The notes: generated from the sequence alone by a model not told the origin. A DNA stretch of 64,000 nt from Hyperoodon ampullatus (GCA_949752795.1 CATKHW010000061.1:62001-126000); one strand, 5' to 3'; counted from the stretch's first letter, positions 36,525 to 50,415 are shown. Numbers and translations are program-made.

Positions 36525-38258
36525 CAAGCAAGCGGGAAATGCAAATCTGCACTACAAAGAAGTATCACTTCCCACCGGTCAAAAGGGACATCCACAAAAT
36601 GTGTAAAAACCAGAAAGGCAAGACAGGCCCTGGAGAACAGGGAGCCTTGTTATGCTGATGGGCGGGATGTAAATTGCCAACTGCCTCTCTGGGGAGTGCA
36701 TTGTGTTCCCTAAAACAAGTAAACAACAGAGCTACAGAGCCAAGGGCACTTCCAGTCTAGGGAATATTCCTTGGGAAAACTGAAAATCAATAACACAGAG
36801 CCACCCCAAAATTTAGGGCTGCACTGCTTACAAGGACCTCAACTTGGGTACACATTAAATATCCCAGGAAATATAAAAATGGTTCAAAAAATTGTGGTAC
36901 TTACGTACGATGGAATATCCCTCAGCCATGAAATCAATGTCATAAGACCAGTAGCAGCAAAATGGGTAGATTCAGGTACGATTATTCTAAGTGAAATAAG
37001 TCACACAGAAAAAGAAACTTATCATAAGATATCACTTATGAAAATCCTCTAAACATGGCTACACTTGAACTGAGTTAGGAAAGAGAACACTGTCTCACAT
37101 TTAGAAAACACTCTTATGCCTGCTTAAGGGGGAAGGAGAGGTGGGGTGATGCATAAAACCAGAGTTTGATATAAGCACAGGTACCGTTCCAAAAACCAAC
37201 TATGGAATAGACAAGACCTACACCTTCCTCAGTGAAAGGGACTCAAAACCCCATATTTCCCGCAGAGGAATATATCTGACTAGTAAGAATCTTAAAACAT
37301 ATGGATTGATATGTCTCCGTAAGGGAATCAAGTGTGTCTAGACTGGCATAAACATGGCAGCGAGAATCAGCTCAAACCCACTATAAAAAGGAATTTCAAA
37401 AACAAAACAAAAAAACTGGGAAATTCTTTACAATTCCTTCAGGGTCTCTGATGAAACCTGGAATGACCCTATCTACAACGACAGCTGGATGTGGCATAAG
37501 GCTGGACACTTGGGACTGAGAGGATTGGTGCGATTTGGTGAGCAAATGCACACCCTTTAAAACAATAATGCATGGCACCCATTCCATGGTTCCCAACTCT
37601 CCAGGTTGAAGGGAATATTACTACAGTTATAACATGTACGGGAAACCTAGAGAACGGACACACTGTGAATACGAAAGGTTTCTAAAACTCAACGAATAGT
37701 CCCTCTCCTGGTGCTCCGGTTTGACTTTCCATCTGCTTTACTATCAATCTCCCAACATGGAGAGACAGCCCCTTTAACCTCCTGGTTCGCACAGGTTTCC
37801 AATTTGGCAGAGGATGAAAGGGAAGAGGGAGAACCAATGAGAGAGTAGCTGTTAGGCATTTGGATGGGCACAAATCACTCTAACTTCCCGGCAGGAAGAA
37901 GAATTAACCAAAGTCTCAGCCACCCACCGGGAACCAGTATAGGTCCTGAACCAAAATTTTGGACTTGCGGTCAGCTCACCAAAAACGAGTTGAAAAATGG
38001 AGCTCAGGGGCACAGCAATTCACAAACTGGCCGAGTAATAAAGGACAACTATCGTCCAAAAATCTGTTGAGGGAAGGCAACCAGGCGGACTTGAAAGTGA
38101 GGCAGAATAGCAGGAAACAGATTTCAAGAGGTACGTTGGAATCGCCTTTAAAGCACAGGAAGAGGGTCCAAATTTCGACAATGATGCACTTGGCCAAAAA
38201 GGGCGTATGCGTTTTCTCCTGAATATATTCAGGAGAAAACGCATACGCCCTTTTAGGC
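36521..38258 (+). repeat. Satellite unit 22 (1,738 bp), trimer block copy 1, monomer 3
   Basis: First half shares ctctggggagtg, aataacacag, acacattaaat, cgattattc and gtcacacag with unit 25. Its second half departs from unit 25 and resembles units 17 and 19 (tgcacaccc, gtccaaatttcg). Private: gcacaaatcac and aaagtgagg. Confidence 0.95.
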
Positions 38259-38262
38259 CAAG
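38189..38262. repeat. Junction palindrome 22-23 (one mismatch)
   Basis: Right arm ttttaggcc, as at junction 19-20. Confidence 0.93.
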
Positions 38263-39997
38263 CAAGCAAGCGGGCAATGCAAATCTGCACTACAAAGAAG
38301 TATCACTTCCCACCGGTCAAAAGGGACATCCACAAAATGTGTAAAAACCAGAAAGGCAAGACAGGCCCTGGAGAACAGGGAGCCTTGTTATGCTGATGGG
38401 CGGGATGTAAATTGCCAACTGCCTCTCTGGAGGAGTGCATTGTGTTCCCTAAAACAAGTAAAGAACAGAGCTACAGAGCCAAGGGCACTTCCAGTCTAGG
38501 GAATATACCTTGGAAAAACTGAAAATCAATAAGACAGAGCAACCCCAAAATTTAGGGCTGCACTGCTTACAAGGACCTCAACTTGGGTACACCTTAAATA
38601 TCCCAGGAAATATAAAAATGGTTCAAAAAATTGTGGTACTTACGTACGATGGAATATCCCTCAGCCATGAAATCAATGTCATAAGACCAGTAGCAGCAAA
38701 ATGGGTAGATTCAGGTACGATGATTCTAAGTGAAATAAGTCACAGAGAAAAAGAAACTTATCATAAGATATCACTTATGAAGATCCTGTAAACATGGCTA
38801 CACTTGAACTGGGTTAGGAAAGAGAACAGTGTCTCACATTTAGAAAACACTCTTATGCCTGCTTAAGGGGGAAGGAGAGGTGGGGTGATGCATAAAACCA
38901 GAGTTTGATATAAGCACAGGTACCGTTCCAAAAACCAACTATGGAATAGACAAGACCTACACCTTCCTCAGTGAAAGGGAATCAAAACCCCATATTTCCC
39001 GCAGAGGAATATATCTGACTAGTAAGAATCTTAAAACCTATGTATTGATATGTCTCCGTAAGGGAATCAAGTGTGTCTAGACTGGCATAAACATGGCAGC
39101 GAGAATCAGCTCAAACCCACTATAGAAAGGAATTTCAAAAACAAAACAAAAAAACTGGGAAATTCTTTACAATTCCTTCAGGGTCTCTGATGAAACCTGG
39201 AATGACCCTATCTACAATGACAGGTGGATGTGGCATAAGGCTGGACACTTGGGACTGAGAGGATTGGTGCGATTTGGTGAGCAAATGCAGACCCTTTAAA
39301 GCAATAATGTATGGCACCCATTCCATGGTTCCCAACTCTCCAGGTTGAAGGGAATATTACTACAGTTATAACATGTACGGGAAACCTAGAGAACGGACAC
39401 ACTGTGAATATGAAAGGTTTCTAAAACTCAACGAATAGTCCCTCTCCTGGTGCTCCGGTTTGACTTTCCATCTGCTTTACTATCAATCTCCCAACTTGGA
39501 GAGCCAGCCCCTTTAACCTCCTGGTTCGCACAGGTTTCCAATTTGGCAGAGGATGAAAGGGAAGAGGGAGAACCAATGAGAGAGTAGCTGTTAGGCATTT
39601 GGACGGGCACATATCACTCTAACTTCCCGGCAGGAAGAAGAATTAACCAAAGTCTCAGCCACCCACCGGGAACCAGTATAGGTCCTGAACCAAAATTTTG
39701 GACTTGCGGTCAGCTCACCAAAAACGAGTTGAAAAATGGAGCTCAGGGGCACAGCAATTCACAAACTGGCCGAGTAATAAAGGACAACTATCGTCCAAAA
39801 ATCTGTTGAGGGAAGGCAACGAGGCGGACTTGAAAGCGAGGCAGAATAGCAGGAAACAGATTTCAAGAGGTACGTTGGAATTGCCTTTAAAGCACAGGAA
39901 AAGGGGCCAAACTTCGACAATGATGCACTTGGCCAAAAAGGGCGTATGCGTTTTCTCCTGAATATATTCAGGAGAAAACGCATACGCCCTTTTTGGC
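38259..39997 (+). repeat. Satellite unit 23 (1,739 bp), trimer block copy 2, monomer 1
   Basis: Copy of unit 20. The CENP-B-like second CpG is TG (ggaattgcc), where unit 20 has CA. Private: gagcaacccc and gacaggtgg. Confidence 0.95.
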
Positions 39998-40001
39998 CAA
40001 G
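39928..40001. repeat. Junction palindrome 23-24 (perfect)
   Basis: All 37 pairs match. Confidence 0.95.
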
Positions 40002-41735
40002 CAAGCAAGCGGGCAATGCAAATCTGCACTACAAAGAAGTATCACTTCCCACCGGTCAAAAGGGACATCCACAAAATGTGTAAAAACCAGAAAGGCAAGA
40101 CAGGCCCTGGAGAACAGGGAGCCTTGTTATGCTGATGGGCGGGATGTAAATTGCCAACTGCCTCTCTGGAGGAGTGCATTGTGTTCCCTAAAACAAGTAA
40201 AGAACAGAGCTACAGAGCCAAGGGCACTTCCAGTCTAGGGAATATACCTTGGAAAAACTGAAAATCAATAAGATAGAGCCAGCCCAAAATTTAGGGCTGC
40301 ACTGCTTACAAGGACCTCAACTTGGGTACACCTTAAATATCCCAGGAAATATAAAAATGGTTCAAAAAATTGTGGTACTTACGTACGATGGAATATCCCT
40401 CAGCCATGAAATCAATGTCATAAGACCAGTAGCAGCAAAATGGGTAGATTCAGGTACGATGATTCTAAGTGAAATAAGTCACAGAGAAAAAGAAACTTAT
40501 CATAAGATATCACTTATGAAGATCCTGTAAACATGGCTACACTTGAACTGAGTTAGGAAAGAGAACAGTGTCTCACATTTAGAAAACACTCTTATGCCTG
40601 CTTAAGGGGGAAGGAGAGGTGGGGTGATGCATAAAACCAGAGTTTGATATAAGCACAGGTACCGTTCCAAAGACCAACTATGGAATAGACAAGACCTACA
40701 CCTTCCTCAGTGAAAGGGAATCAAAACCCCATATTTCCCACAGAGGAATATATCTGACTAGTAAGAATCTTAAAACCTATGGATTGATATGTCTCCGTAA
40801 GGGAGTCAAGTGTGTCTCGACTGGCATAAACATGGCAGCGAGAATCAGCTCAAACCCACTATAAAAAGGAATTTCAAAATCAAAACAAAAAAAACTGGGA
40901 AATTCTTTACAATTCCTTCAGGGTCTCTGATGAAACCTGGAATGACCCTATCTACAACGACAGCTGGATGTGGCATAAGGCTGGAAACTTGGGACTGATA
41001 GGATTGGTGAGATTGGGTGAGCAAATGCAGACCCTTTAAAGCAATAATGCATGGCACCCATTCCATGGGTCCCAACTCTCCAGGTTGAAGGGAATATTAC
41101 TACAGTTATAACATGTACCGGAAACCTAGAGAACGGACACACTGTGAATACGAAAGGTTTCTAAAACTCAACGAATAGTCCCTCTCCTGGTGCTCCGGTT
41201 TGACTTTCCATTTGCTTTACTATCAACCTCCCAACTTGGAGAGACAGCCCCTTTAACCTCCTGGTTCGCACAGGTTGCCAATTTGGCAGAGGATGAAAGG
41301 GAGGAGGGAGAACCAATGAGAGAGTAGCTGTTAGGCATTTGGACGGGCAAATATCACTGTAATTTCCCGGCAGGAAGAAGAACTAACCCAAGTCTCAGCC
41401 AACCCCGGGAACCAGTAAAGGTCCTGAACCAAAATTTTGGACTTGCGGTCAGCTCACCAAAAATGAGTTGAAAAATGGAGCTCAGGGGCACAGCAATTCA
41501 CAAACTGGCCGAGTAATAAAGGACAACTATCGTCCAAAAATCTGTTGAGGGAAGGCAACGAGGTGGACTTGAAAGCGAGGCAGAATAGCAGGAAACAGAT
41601 TTCAAGAGGTACGTTGGAATCGCCTTTAAAGCACAGGAAGAGGGTCCCAACTTCAACAATGATGCACTTGGCCAAAAAGGGCGTATGCGTTTTCTCCTGA
41701 ATATATTCAGGAGAAAACGCATACGCCCTTTTTGG
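39998..41735 (+). repeat. Satellite unit 24 (1,738 bp), trimer block copy 2, monomer 2
   Basis: Copy of unit 21 with private gagccagccc, gactgatagg and aacgaggtgg. Confidence 0.95.
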
Positions 41736-41739
41736 CAAG
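41667..41739. repeat. Junction palindrome 24-25 (73 bp, one-base bulge)
   Basis: The same missing C as junction 21-22, without that junction's substitution; otherwise fully paired. Confidence 0.92.
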
Positions 41740-43473
41740 CAAGCAAGCGGGCAATGCAAATCTGCACTACAAAGAAGTATCACTTCCCACCGGTCAAAAG
41801 GGACATCCACAAAATGTGTAAAAACCAGAAAGGCAAGACAGGCCCTGGAGAACAGGGAGCCTTGTTATGCTGATGGGCGGGATGTAAATTGCCAACTGCC
41901 TCTCTGGGGAGTGCATTGTGTTCCCTAAAACAAGTAAACAACAGAGCTACAGAGCCAAGGGCACTTCCAGTCTAGGGAATATTCCTTGGGAAAACTGAAA
42001 ATCAATAACACAGAGCCACCCCAAAATTTAGGGCTGCACTGCTTACAAGGACCTCAACTTGGGTACACATTAAATATCCCAGGATATATAAAAATGGTTC
42101 AAAAAATTGTGGTACTTACGTACGATGGAATATCCCTCAGCCATGAAATCAATGTCATAAGACCAGTAGCAGCAAAATGGGTAGATTCAGGTACGATTAT
42201 TCTAAGTGAAATAAGTCACACAGAAAAAGAAACTTATCATAAGATATCACTTATGAAGATCCTGTAAACATGGCTACACTTGAACTGAGTTAGGAAAGAG
42301 AACAGTGTCTCACATTTAGAAAACACTCTTATGCCTGCTTAAGGGGGAAGGAGAGGAGGGATGATGCATAAAACCAGAGTTTGATATAAGCACACGTACC
42401 GTTCCCAAAACCAACTATGGAATAGACAAGACCTACACCTTCCTCAGTGAAAGGGAATCAAAACCCCATATTTCCCGCAGAGGAATATATCTGACTAGTA
42501 AGAATCTTAAAACCTATGTATTGATATGTCTCCGTAAGGGAATCAAGTGTGTCTAGACTGGCATAAACATGGCAGCGAGAATCAGCTCAAACCCACTATA
42601 AAAAGGAATTTCAAAAACAAAACAAAAAAACTGGGAAATTCTTTACAATTCCTTCAGGGTCTCTGATGAAACCTGGGATCACCCTATCTACAACGACAGC
42701 TGGATGTGGCATAAAGCTGGACACTTGGTACTGAGAGGATTGGTGAGATTTGGTGAGCAAATGCAGACCCTTTAAAGCAATAATGCATGGCACCCATTCC
42801 ATGGTTCCCAACTCTCCAGGTTGAAGGGAATATTACTACAGTTATAACATGTACGGGAAACCTAGAGAACGGACACACGGTGAATACGAAAGGTTTCTGA
42901 AACTCAACGAATAGTCCCTCTCCTGGTGCTCCGGTTTGACTTTCCATCTGCTTTACTATCAACCTCCCAACTTGGAGAGACAGACCCTTTAACCTCCTGG
43001 TACTCACAGGTTGCCTATTTGGCAGAGGATGAAAGGGAAGAGGGAGAACCAATGACAGAGTAGCTGTTAGGCATTTGGACGGGCACATATCACTGTAATT
43101 TCCCGGCAGGAAGAAGAATTAACCAAAGTCTCAGCCACCCACGGGGAGCCAGTATAGGTCCTGAACCAAAATTTTGGACTTGCGGTCAGCTCACCAAAAA
43201 CGAGTAGAAAAATGGAGCTCAGGGGCACAGCAATTCACAAACTGGCCGAGTAATAAAGGACAACTATCGTCCAAAAATCTCTTGAGGGAAGGCAACGAGG
43301 CGGACTTGAAAGCGAGGCAGAATAGCAGGAAACAGATTTCAAGAGGTACGTTGGAATCGCCTTTAAAGCACAGGAAGAGGGTCCAAATTTCGACAATGAT
43401 GCACTTGGCCAAAAAGGGCGTATGCGTTTTCTCCTTAATATATTCAGGAGAAAACGCATATGCCCTTTTTGGC
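41736..43473 (+). repeat. Satellite unit 25 (1,738 bp), trimer block copy 2, monomer 3
   Basis: First half copies unit 22; the match fades after about 42350 (gaggagggatg, cacacgtacc). Second half has private tactcacagg, ggttgcctattt and gatcaccc. In this unit the minus-strand shadow frames happen to join into a longer open frame, which I attribute to chance substitutions. Confidence 0.95.
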
Positions 43474-43477
43474 CAAA
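43404..43477. repeat. Junction palindrome 25-26 (three mismatches)
   Basis: Changes at ctccttaata (left), catatgccc (right) and the terminal base (ccaaac). Confidence 0.9.
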
Positions 43478-45210
43478 CAAGCAAGCGGGCAATGCAAATC
43501 TGCACTACAAAGAAGTATCACTTCCCACCGGTCAAAAGGGACATCCACAAAATGTGTAAAAACCAGAAAGGCAAGACAGGCCCTGGAGAACAGGGAGCCT
43601 TGTTATGCTGATGGGCGGGATGTAAATTGCCAACTGCCTCTCTGGAGGAGTGCATTGTGTTCCCTAAAACAAGTAAAGAACAGAGCTACAGAGCCAAGGG
43701 CACTTCCAGTCTAGGGAATATTCCTTGGGAAAACTGAAAATCAATAAGACAGAGCCACCCCAAAATTTAGGGCTGCACTGCTTACAAGGACCTCAACTTG
43801 GGTACACCTTAAATATCCCAGGAAATATAAAAATGGTTCAAAAAATTGTGGTACTTACGTACGATGGAATATCCCTCAGCCATGAAATCAATGTCATAAG
43901 ACCAGTAGCAGCAAAATGGGTAGATTCAGTTACGATGATTCCAAGTGAAATAAGTCACACAGAAAATGAAACTTATCATAAGATATCACTTATGAAGATC
44001 CTGTAAACATGGCTACACTTGAACTGAGTTAGGAAAGAGAACAGTGTCTCATATTTAGAAAACACTCTTATGCCTGCTTAAGGGGGAAGGAGAGGTGGGG
44101 TGATGCATAAAACCAGAGTTTGATATAAGCACAGGTACCGTTCCAAAAACCAACTATGGAATCGACAAGACCAACATCGTCCTCAGTGAAAGGGACTCAA
44201 AACCCCATATTTCCCGCAGAGGAATACATCTGACTAGTAAGAATCTTAAAACCTATGGATTGATATGTCTCCGTAAGGGAATCAAGTGTGTCTAGACTGG
44301 CATAAACATGGCAGCGAGAATCAGCTCAAACCCACTATAAAAAGGAATTTCAAAAACAAAAAAAAAACTGGGAAATTCTTTACAATTCCTTCAGGGTCTC
44401 TGATGAAACCTGGAATGACCCTATCTACAACGACAGCTGGATGTGGCATAAGGCTGGACACTTGGGACTGAGAGGATTGGTGAGATTTGGTGAGCAAATG
44501 CAGACCCTATAAAGCAATAATGCATGGCAGCCATTCCATGGTTCCCAACTCTCCAGGTTGAAGGGAATATTACTACAGTTATAACATGTACGGGAAACCT
44601 AGAGAACGGACACACTGTGAATACGAAAGGTTTCTAAAACTCAACGAATAGTCCCTCTCCTGGTGCTCCGGTTTGACTTTCCATCTGCTTTACTATCAAT
44701 CTCCCAACTTGGAGAGACAGCCCCTTTAAACTCCTGCTTCGCACAGGTTTCCAATTTGCCAGAGGATGAAAGGGAAGAGGGAGAACCAATGAGATAGTAG
44801 CTGTTAGGCATTTGGACAGGCACATATCACTCTAACTTCCCGGCAGGAAGAAGAATTAACCAAAGTCTCAACCACCCACCGGGAACCAGTATAGGTCCTG
44901 AACCAAAATTTTGGACTTGCGGTCAGCTCACCAAAAACGAGTTGAAAAATGGAGCTCAGGGGCACAGCAATTCACAAACTGGCCGAGGAATAAAGGACAA
45001 CTATTGTCCAAAAATCTGTTGAGGGAAGGTAACGAGGCGGACTTGAAAGCGAGGCAGAATAGCAGGAAACAGATTTCAAGAGGTACGTTGGAATCGCCTT
45101 TAAAGCACAGGAAGAGGGGCACAACTTCGACAATGATGCACTTGGCCAAAAAGGGTGTATGCGTTTTCTCCTGAATATATTCAGGAGAAAACGCATACGC
45201 CCTTTTTGGC
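43474..45210 (+). repeat. Satellite unit 26 (1,737 bp)
   Basis: The A-rich tail has lost an interrupting C and become a run of about 10 A. Private changes include gattccaagtg, atcgacaagacc, catcgtcc, ctcctgcttcg and ggccgaggaa. Confidence 0.95.
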
Positions 45211-45214
45211 CAAG
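45141..45214. repeat. Junction palindrome 26-27 (one mismatch)
   Basis: Left arm gggtgtat, a CpG transition without a compensating right-arm change. Confidence 0.93.
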
Positions 45215-46949
45215 CAAGCAAGCGGGCAATGCAAATCTGCACTACAAAGAAGTATCACTTCCCACCGGTCAAAAGGGACATCCACAAAATGTGTAAAAAC
45301 CAGAAAAGCAAGACAGGCCCTGGAGAACAGGGAGCCTTGTTATGCTGATGGGCGGGATGTAAATTGCCAACTGCCTCTCTGGAGGAGTGCATTGTGTTCC
45401 CTAAAACAAGTAAAGAACAGAGCTACAGAGCCAAGGGCACTTCCAGTCTAGGGAATGTACCTTGGGAAAACTGAAAATCAATAAGACAGAGCCACCCCAC
45501 AATTTAGAGCTGCACTGCTTACAAGGACCTCAACTTGGGTACACCTTAAATATCCCAGGATATATAAAAATGGTTCAAATAATTGAGGTAATTACGTACG
45601 ATGGAATATCCCTCAGCCATGGAATCAATGTCATGAGACGAGTAGCAGCAAAATGGGTAGATTCAGGTACGATGATTCTAAGTGAAATAAGTCACACAGA
45701 AAAAGAAACTTATCATAAGATATCACTTATGAAGATCCCGTAAACATGGCTACACTTGAACTGAGTTAGGAAAGAGAACAGTGTCTCACATTTAGAAAAC
45801 ACTCTTATGCCAGCTTAAGGGGGAAGGAGAGGTGGGGTGATGCATAAAACAAGAGTTTGATATAAGCACAGGTACCGTTCCAAAAACCAACTATGGAATA
45901 GACAAGACCTACACCTTCCTCAGTGAAAGGGACTCAAAACCCCATATTTCCCGCAGAGGAATATATCTTACTAGTAAGAATCTTAAAACCTATGTATTGA
46001 TATGTCTCCGTAAGGGAATCAAGTGTGTCTAGACTGGCATAAACATGGCAGCGAGAATCAGCTCAAACCCACTATAAAAAGGAATTTCAAAAACAAAACA
46101 AAAAAACTGGCAAATTCTTTACAATTCCTTCAGGGTCTCTGATGAAACCTGGAATGACCCTATCTACCACGACAGCTAGATGTGGCATAAGGCTGGACAC
46201 TTGGGACTGAGAGGATTGGTGAGATTTGGTGAGCAAATGCAGACCCTTTAAAGCAATAATGCATGGCACCCATTCCATGGGTCCCAACTCTCCAGGTTGA
46301 AGGGAATATTACTACAGTTATAAAATGTACCGGAAACCTAGAGAACGGACACACTGTGAATACGAAAGGTTTCTAAAACTCAACGAATAGTCCCTCTCCT
46401 GGTGCTCCGGTTTGACTTTCCATCTGCTTTACTATCAATCTCCCAACTTGGAGAGCCAGCCCCTTTAACCTCCTGGTTCGCACAGGTTTCCAATTTGGCA
46501 GAGGATGAAAGGGAAGAGGGAGAACCAATGAGAGAGTAGCTGTTAGGCATTTGGACGGGCACATATCACTCTAACTTCCCGGCAGGAAGAAGAATTAACC
46601 AAAGTCTCAGCCACCCACCGGGAACCAGTATAGGTACTGAACCAAAATTTTGGAATTGCGGTCAGCTCACCAAAAACGAGTTGAAAAATGGAGCTCAGGG
46701 GCACAGCAATTCACAAACTGGCCGAGTAATAAAGGACAACTATGGTCCAAAAATCTGTTGAGGGAAGGCAACGAGGCGGACTTGAAAACGAGGCAGAATA
46801 GCAGGAAACAGATTTCAAGAGGTACGTTGGAATCGCCTTTAAAGCACAGGAAGAGGGGCACAACTTCGACAATGAAGCACTTGGCCAAAAGAGGCGTATG
46901 GGTTTTCTCCTGAATATATTCAGGAGAAAACACATACGCCCTTTTTGGC
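45211..46949 (+). repeat. Satellite unit 27 (1,739 bp), start of diverged island
   Basis: Many private substitutions in the L1 remnant (attgaggtaatt, catggaatc, gagacgag). It has aggatatataaa as in unit 25 and tgagatttgg near 46223. Confidence 0.94.
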
Positions 46950-46953
46950 CAAG
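46880..46953. repeat. Junction palindrome 27-28 (three mismatches)
   Basis: Left arm gaggcgtatggg and right arm aacacatac carry independent changes. Confidence 0.9.
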
Positions 46954-48671
46954 CAAGCAAGCGGGCAATGCAAATCTGCACTACAAAGAAGTATCACTTC
47001 CCACCGGTCAAAAGGGACATCCACAAAATGTGTAAAAACAAGAAAGGCAAGACAGGCCCTGGAGAACAGGGAGCCTTGTTGTGCTGATGGTCGGGATGTA
47101 AATATCCAACTGCCGCTCCGGAGGAGTGCATTGTGTTCCTTAAAACAAGTAAACAACAGAGCTACAGAGCCAAGGGCAATTCCAGTCTAGGGAATATACC
47201 TTTTGAAAACTGAGATCAATAAGACAGAGCCACCCCAAAATTTAGGGCTGCACTGCTTACAAGGACCTCAACTTGTGTACACCTTAAATATCCTAGGAAA
47301 TATAAAAATGGTTCAAAAATTGTGGTACTTACGTACGATGGAATATCCCTCAGCCATGAAATCAATGTCATAAGACCAGTAGCAGCAAAATGCGTGGATT
47401 CAGGTACGATGATTCTAAGTGAAATAAGTCACAGAGAAAAAGAAACTTATCATAAGATATCACTTATGAAGATCCTGTAAACATGGCTACACTTGAACTG
47501 AGTTAGGAAAGAGAACAGAGTCTCACATTTAGAAAACACTCTTATGCCTGCTTAAGGGGGAAGGAGAGGTGGGGTGATGCATAAAACCAGAGTTTGATAT
47601 AAGCACAGGTACCGTTCCAAAAACCAACTATGGAATAGACAAGACCTACACCTTCCTCAGTGAAAGGGACTCAAAACCCCATATTTCCTGCAAAGGAATA
47701 TATCTGACTAGTAAGAATCTTAAAACCTATGGATTGATATGTCTCCGTAAGGGAATCAAGTGTGTCTAGACTGGCATAAACATGGCAGCGAGAATCAGCT
47801 CAAACTCACTATAAAAAGGAATTTCAAGAACAAAATTTCTGTGCAATTCCTTCAGGGTCTCTGATGAAACCTGGAATGACCCTACCTACAACGACAGCTG
47901 GATGTGGCATAAGGCTGGACACTAGGGACTGAGAGGATTGCTGAGATTGGGTGAGCAAATGCAGACCATTTAAAGCACAAATGCCTGGCACCCATTCCAT
48001 GGGTCCCAACTCTCCAGGTTGAAGGGAATATTACTACAGCAATAACATGTACAGGAAACCTAGAGAACGGACACACTGTGAATACGAAAGGTTTCTAAAA
48101 CTCAACGAATAGTCCCTCTCCTGGTGCTCCGGTTTGACTTTCCATCTGCTTTACTATCAATCTCCCAACTTGGAGAGACAGCCCCTTTAACCTCCTGGTT
48201 CGCACAGGTTTCCAATTTGGCAGAGGATGAAAGGGAAGAGGGAGAACCAATGAGAGAGTAGCTGTTAGGCATTTGGACGGTCACATATCACTCAAACTTC
48301 CCGGCAGGAAGAAGAATTAACCAAAGTCTCAGCCAACCACCGGGAACAATCATAGGACCTGAACCAAAATTTTGGACATGCGGTCAGCTCACAAAAAACG
48401 AGTTGAAAAATGGAGCTCAGGGGCACAGCAATTCACAAACTGGCAGAGTAATAAATGACAACTATCGTCCAAAAATCTGTTGAGGGAAGGCAACTAGGCG
48501 GACTTGAAAGCAAGACAGAATTGCAGGAAACAGCTTTCAAGAGGTACGTTGGAATCGCCTTTAAAGCAGAGGAAGAGGGGCACAACTTCGACAATGATGC
48601 ACTTGGCCAAAAAGGGCGTATGCGTTTTCTCCTGAATATAATCAGGAGAAAACGCATACGCCCTTTTTGGC
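46950..48671 (+). repeat. Satellite unit 28 (1,722 bp), shortest unit
   Basis: A deletion of about 16 bp removes most of the L1 A-tail and the following bases (gaacaaaatttctgtgc near 47827). The L1 ORF2 remnant is broken twice, at aactgagatc near 47208 and at a lost A near 47320. The non-L1 half has gacggtcac, gggaacaatc and gcaagacag, a haplotype shared with units 31, 32 and 34. Confidence 0.94.
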
Positions 48672-48675
48672 CAAG
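48602..48675. repeat. Junction palindrome 28-29 (one central mismatch)
   Basis: Centre reads gaatataatc instead of gaatatattc. The same change marks junctions 31-32, 32-33 and 34-35. Confidence 0.92.
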
Positions 48676-50411
48676 CAAGCAAGCGGGCAATAAAAATCTG
48701 CACTACAAAGAAGTATCACTTCCCACAGGTCAAAAGGGACATCCACAAAATGTGTAAAAACCAGAAAGGCAAGACATGTCCTGGAGAACAGGGAGCCTTG
48801 TTATGCTGATGAGCGGGATGTAAATTGCCAACTGCCTCTCTGGAGGAGTGCATTGTGTTCCCTAAAACAAGTAAAGAACAGAGCTACAGAGCCAAGGGCA
48901 CTTCCAGTCTAGGGAATATTCCTTGGGAAAACTGAAAATCAATAAGACAGAGCCACCCCAAAATTTAGAGCTGCACTGCTTACAAGGACCTCAACTTGGG
49001 TACACCTTAAATATCCCAGGAAATATAAAAATGGTTCAAAAAATTGTGGTACTTACGTACGATGGAATATCCCTCATCCATGAATTCAATGTCATAAGAC
49101 CAGTAGCAGCAAAATGGGTGGATTCAGGTACGATGATTCTAAGTGAAATAAGTCACAGAGAAAAAGAAACTTATCATAAGATATCACTTATGAAGATCCT
49201 GTAAACATGGCTACACTTGAACAGAGTTAGGAAAGAGAACAGTGTCTCCCATTTAGAAAACACTCTTATGGCTGCTTAAGGGGGAAGGAGAGGTGGGGTG
49301 ATGCATAAAACCAGAGTTTGATATAAGCACAGGTACCGTTCCAAAAACCAACTATGGAATAGACAAGACCTACACCTTCCTCAGTGAAAGGGACTCAAAA
49401 CCCCATATTTCCCGCAGAGGAATATATCTGACTAGTAAGAATCTAAAAACCTATGTATTGATATGTCTCCATAAGGGAAACAAGTGTGTCTAGACTGGCA
49501 TAAACATGGCAGCGAGAATCAGCTCATACCCACTATAAAAAGGAATTTCAAAAACAAAATAAAAAAACTGGGAAATTCTTTACAATTCCTTCAGGGTCTC
49601 TGATGAAACCTGGAATAACCCCATCTACAACGGCAGCTGGATGTGGCATAAGGCTGGACACTTGGGACTTAGAAGATTGGTGAGATTGCGTGAGCAAATG
49701 CAGACCCTTTAAAGCACAAATGCCTGGCACACATTCCATGGGTCCCAACTCTCCAGGTTGAAGGGAATATTACTACAGCCATAACATGTACAAGAAACCT
49801 AGAGAACGGACACACTGTGAATACGAAAGGTTTCTAAAACTCAACGAATAGTCCCTCTCCTGGTGCTCCGGTTTGACTTTCCATCTGCTTTACTATCAAC
49901 CTCCCAAATTGGAGAGACAGCCCCTTTAACCTCCTGGTTCGCACAGGTTGCCAATTTGGCAGAGGATGAAAGGGAAGAGGGAGAACCAATGAGAGAGTAG
50001 CTGTTAGGCATTTGGACGGGCACATATCACTCTAATTTCCCTGCAGGAAGAAGAATTAACCAAAGTCTCAGCCACCCACCGGGAACCAGCATAGGTCCTG
50101 AACCAAAATTTTGGACATGCGGTCAGCTCACAAAAAAACGAGTTGAAAAATGAAGCTCAGGGGCACAGCAATTAACAAACTGGCAGAGAAATAAAGGACC
50201 ACTATCATCCAAAAATCTGTTGAGGGAAGGCAACGAGGCGGACTTGAAAGCGAGGCAGAATAGCAGGAAACAGATTTCAAGAGGTACGTTGGAATCGCCT
50301 TTAAAGCACAGGAAGAGGGGCACAACTACGCCAATGATGCACTTGGCCAAAAAGGGCGTATGCGTTTTCTCCTGAATATATTCAGGAGAAAACGCATACG
50401 CCCTTTTTGGC
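48672..50411 (+). repeat. Satellite unit 29 (1,740 bp)
   Basis: Octamer lost (aataaaaatc). It has catgaattc in the L1 remnant, shared with unit 33. Private: caacggcagc, attgcgtgag, caagaaacc and an extra A in cacaaaaaaacg. Confidence 0.94.
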
Positions 50412-50415
50412 CAAG
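50342..50415. repeat. Junction palindrome 29-30 (perfect)
   Basis: All 37 pairs match although both flanking units are diverged. Confidence 0.95.

Noticed and set aside
42684..43088. A 134-codon minus-strand frame in unit 25
   Set aside because: It only fuses two shadow frames present in all units after chance substitutions removed stops; no homology or independent support.
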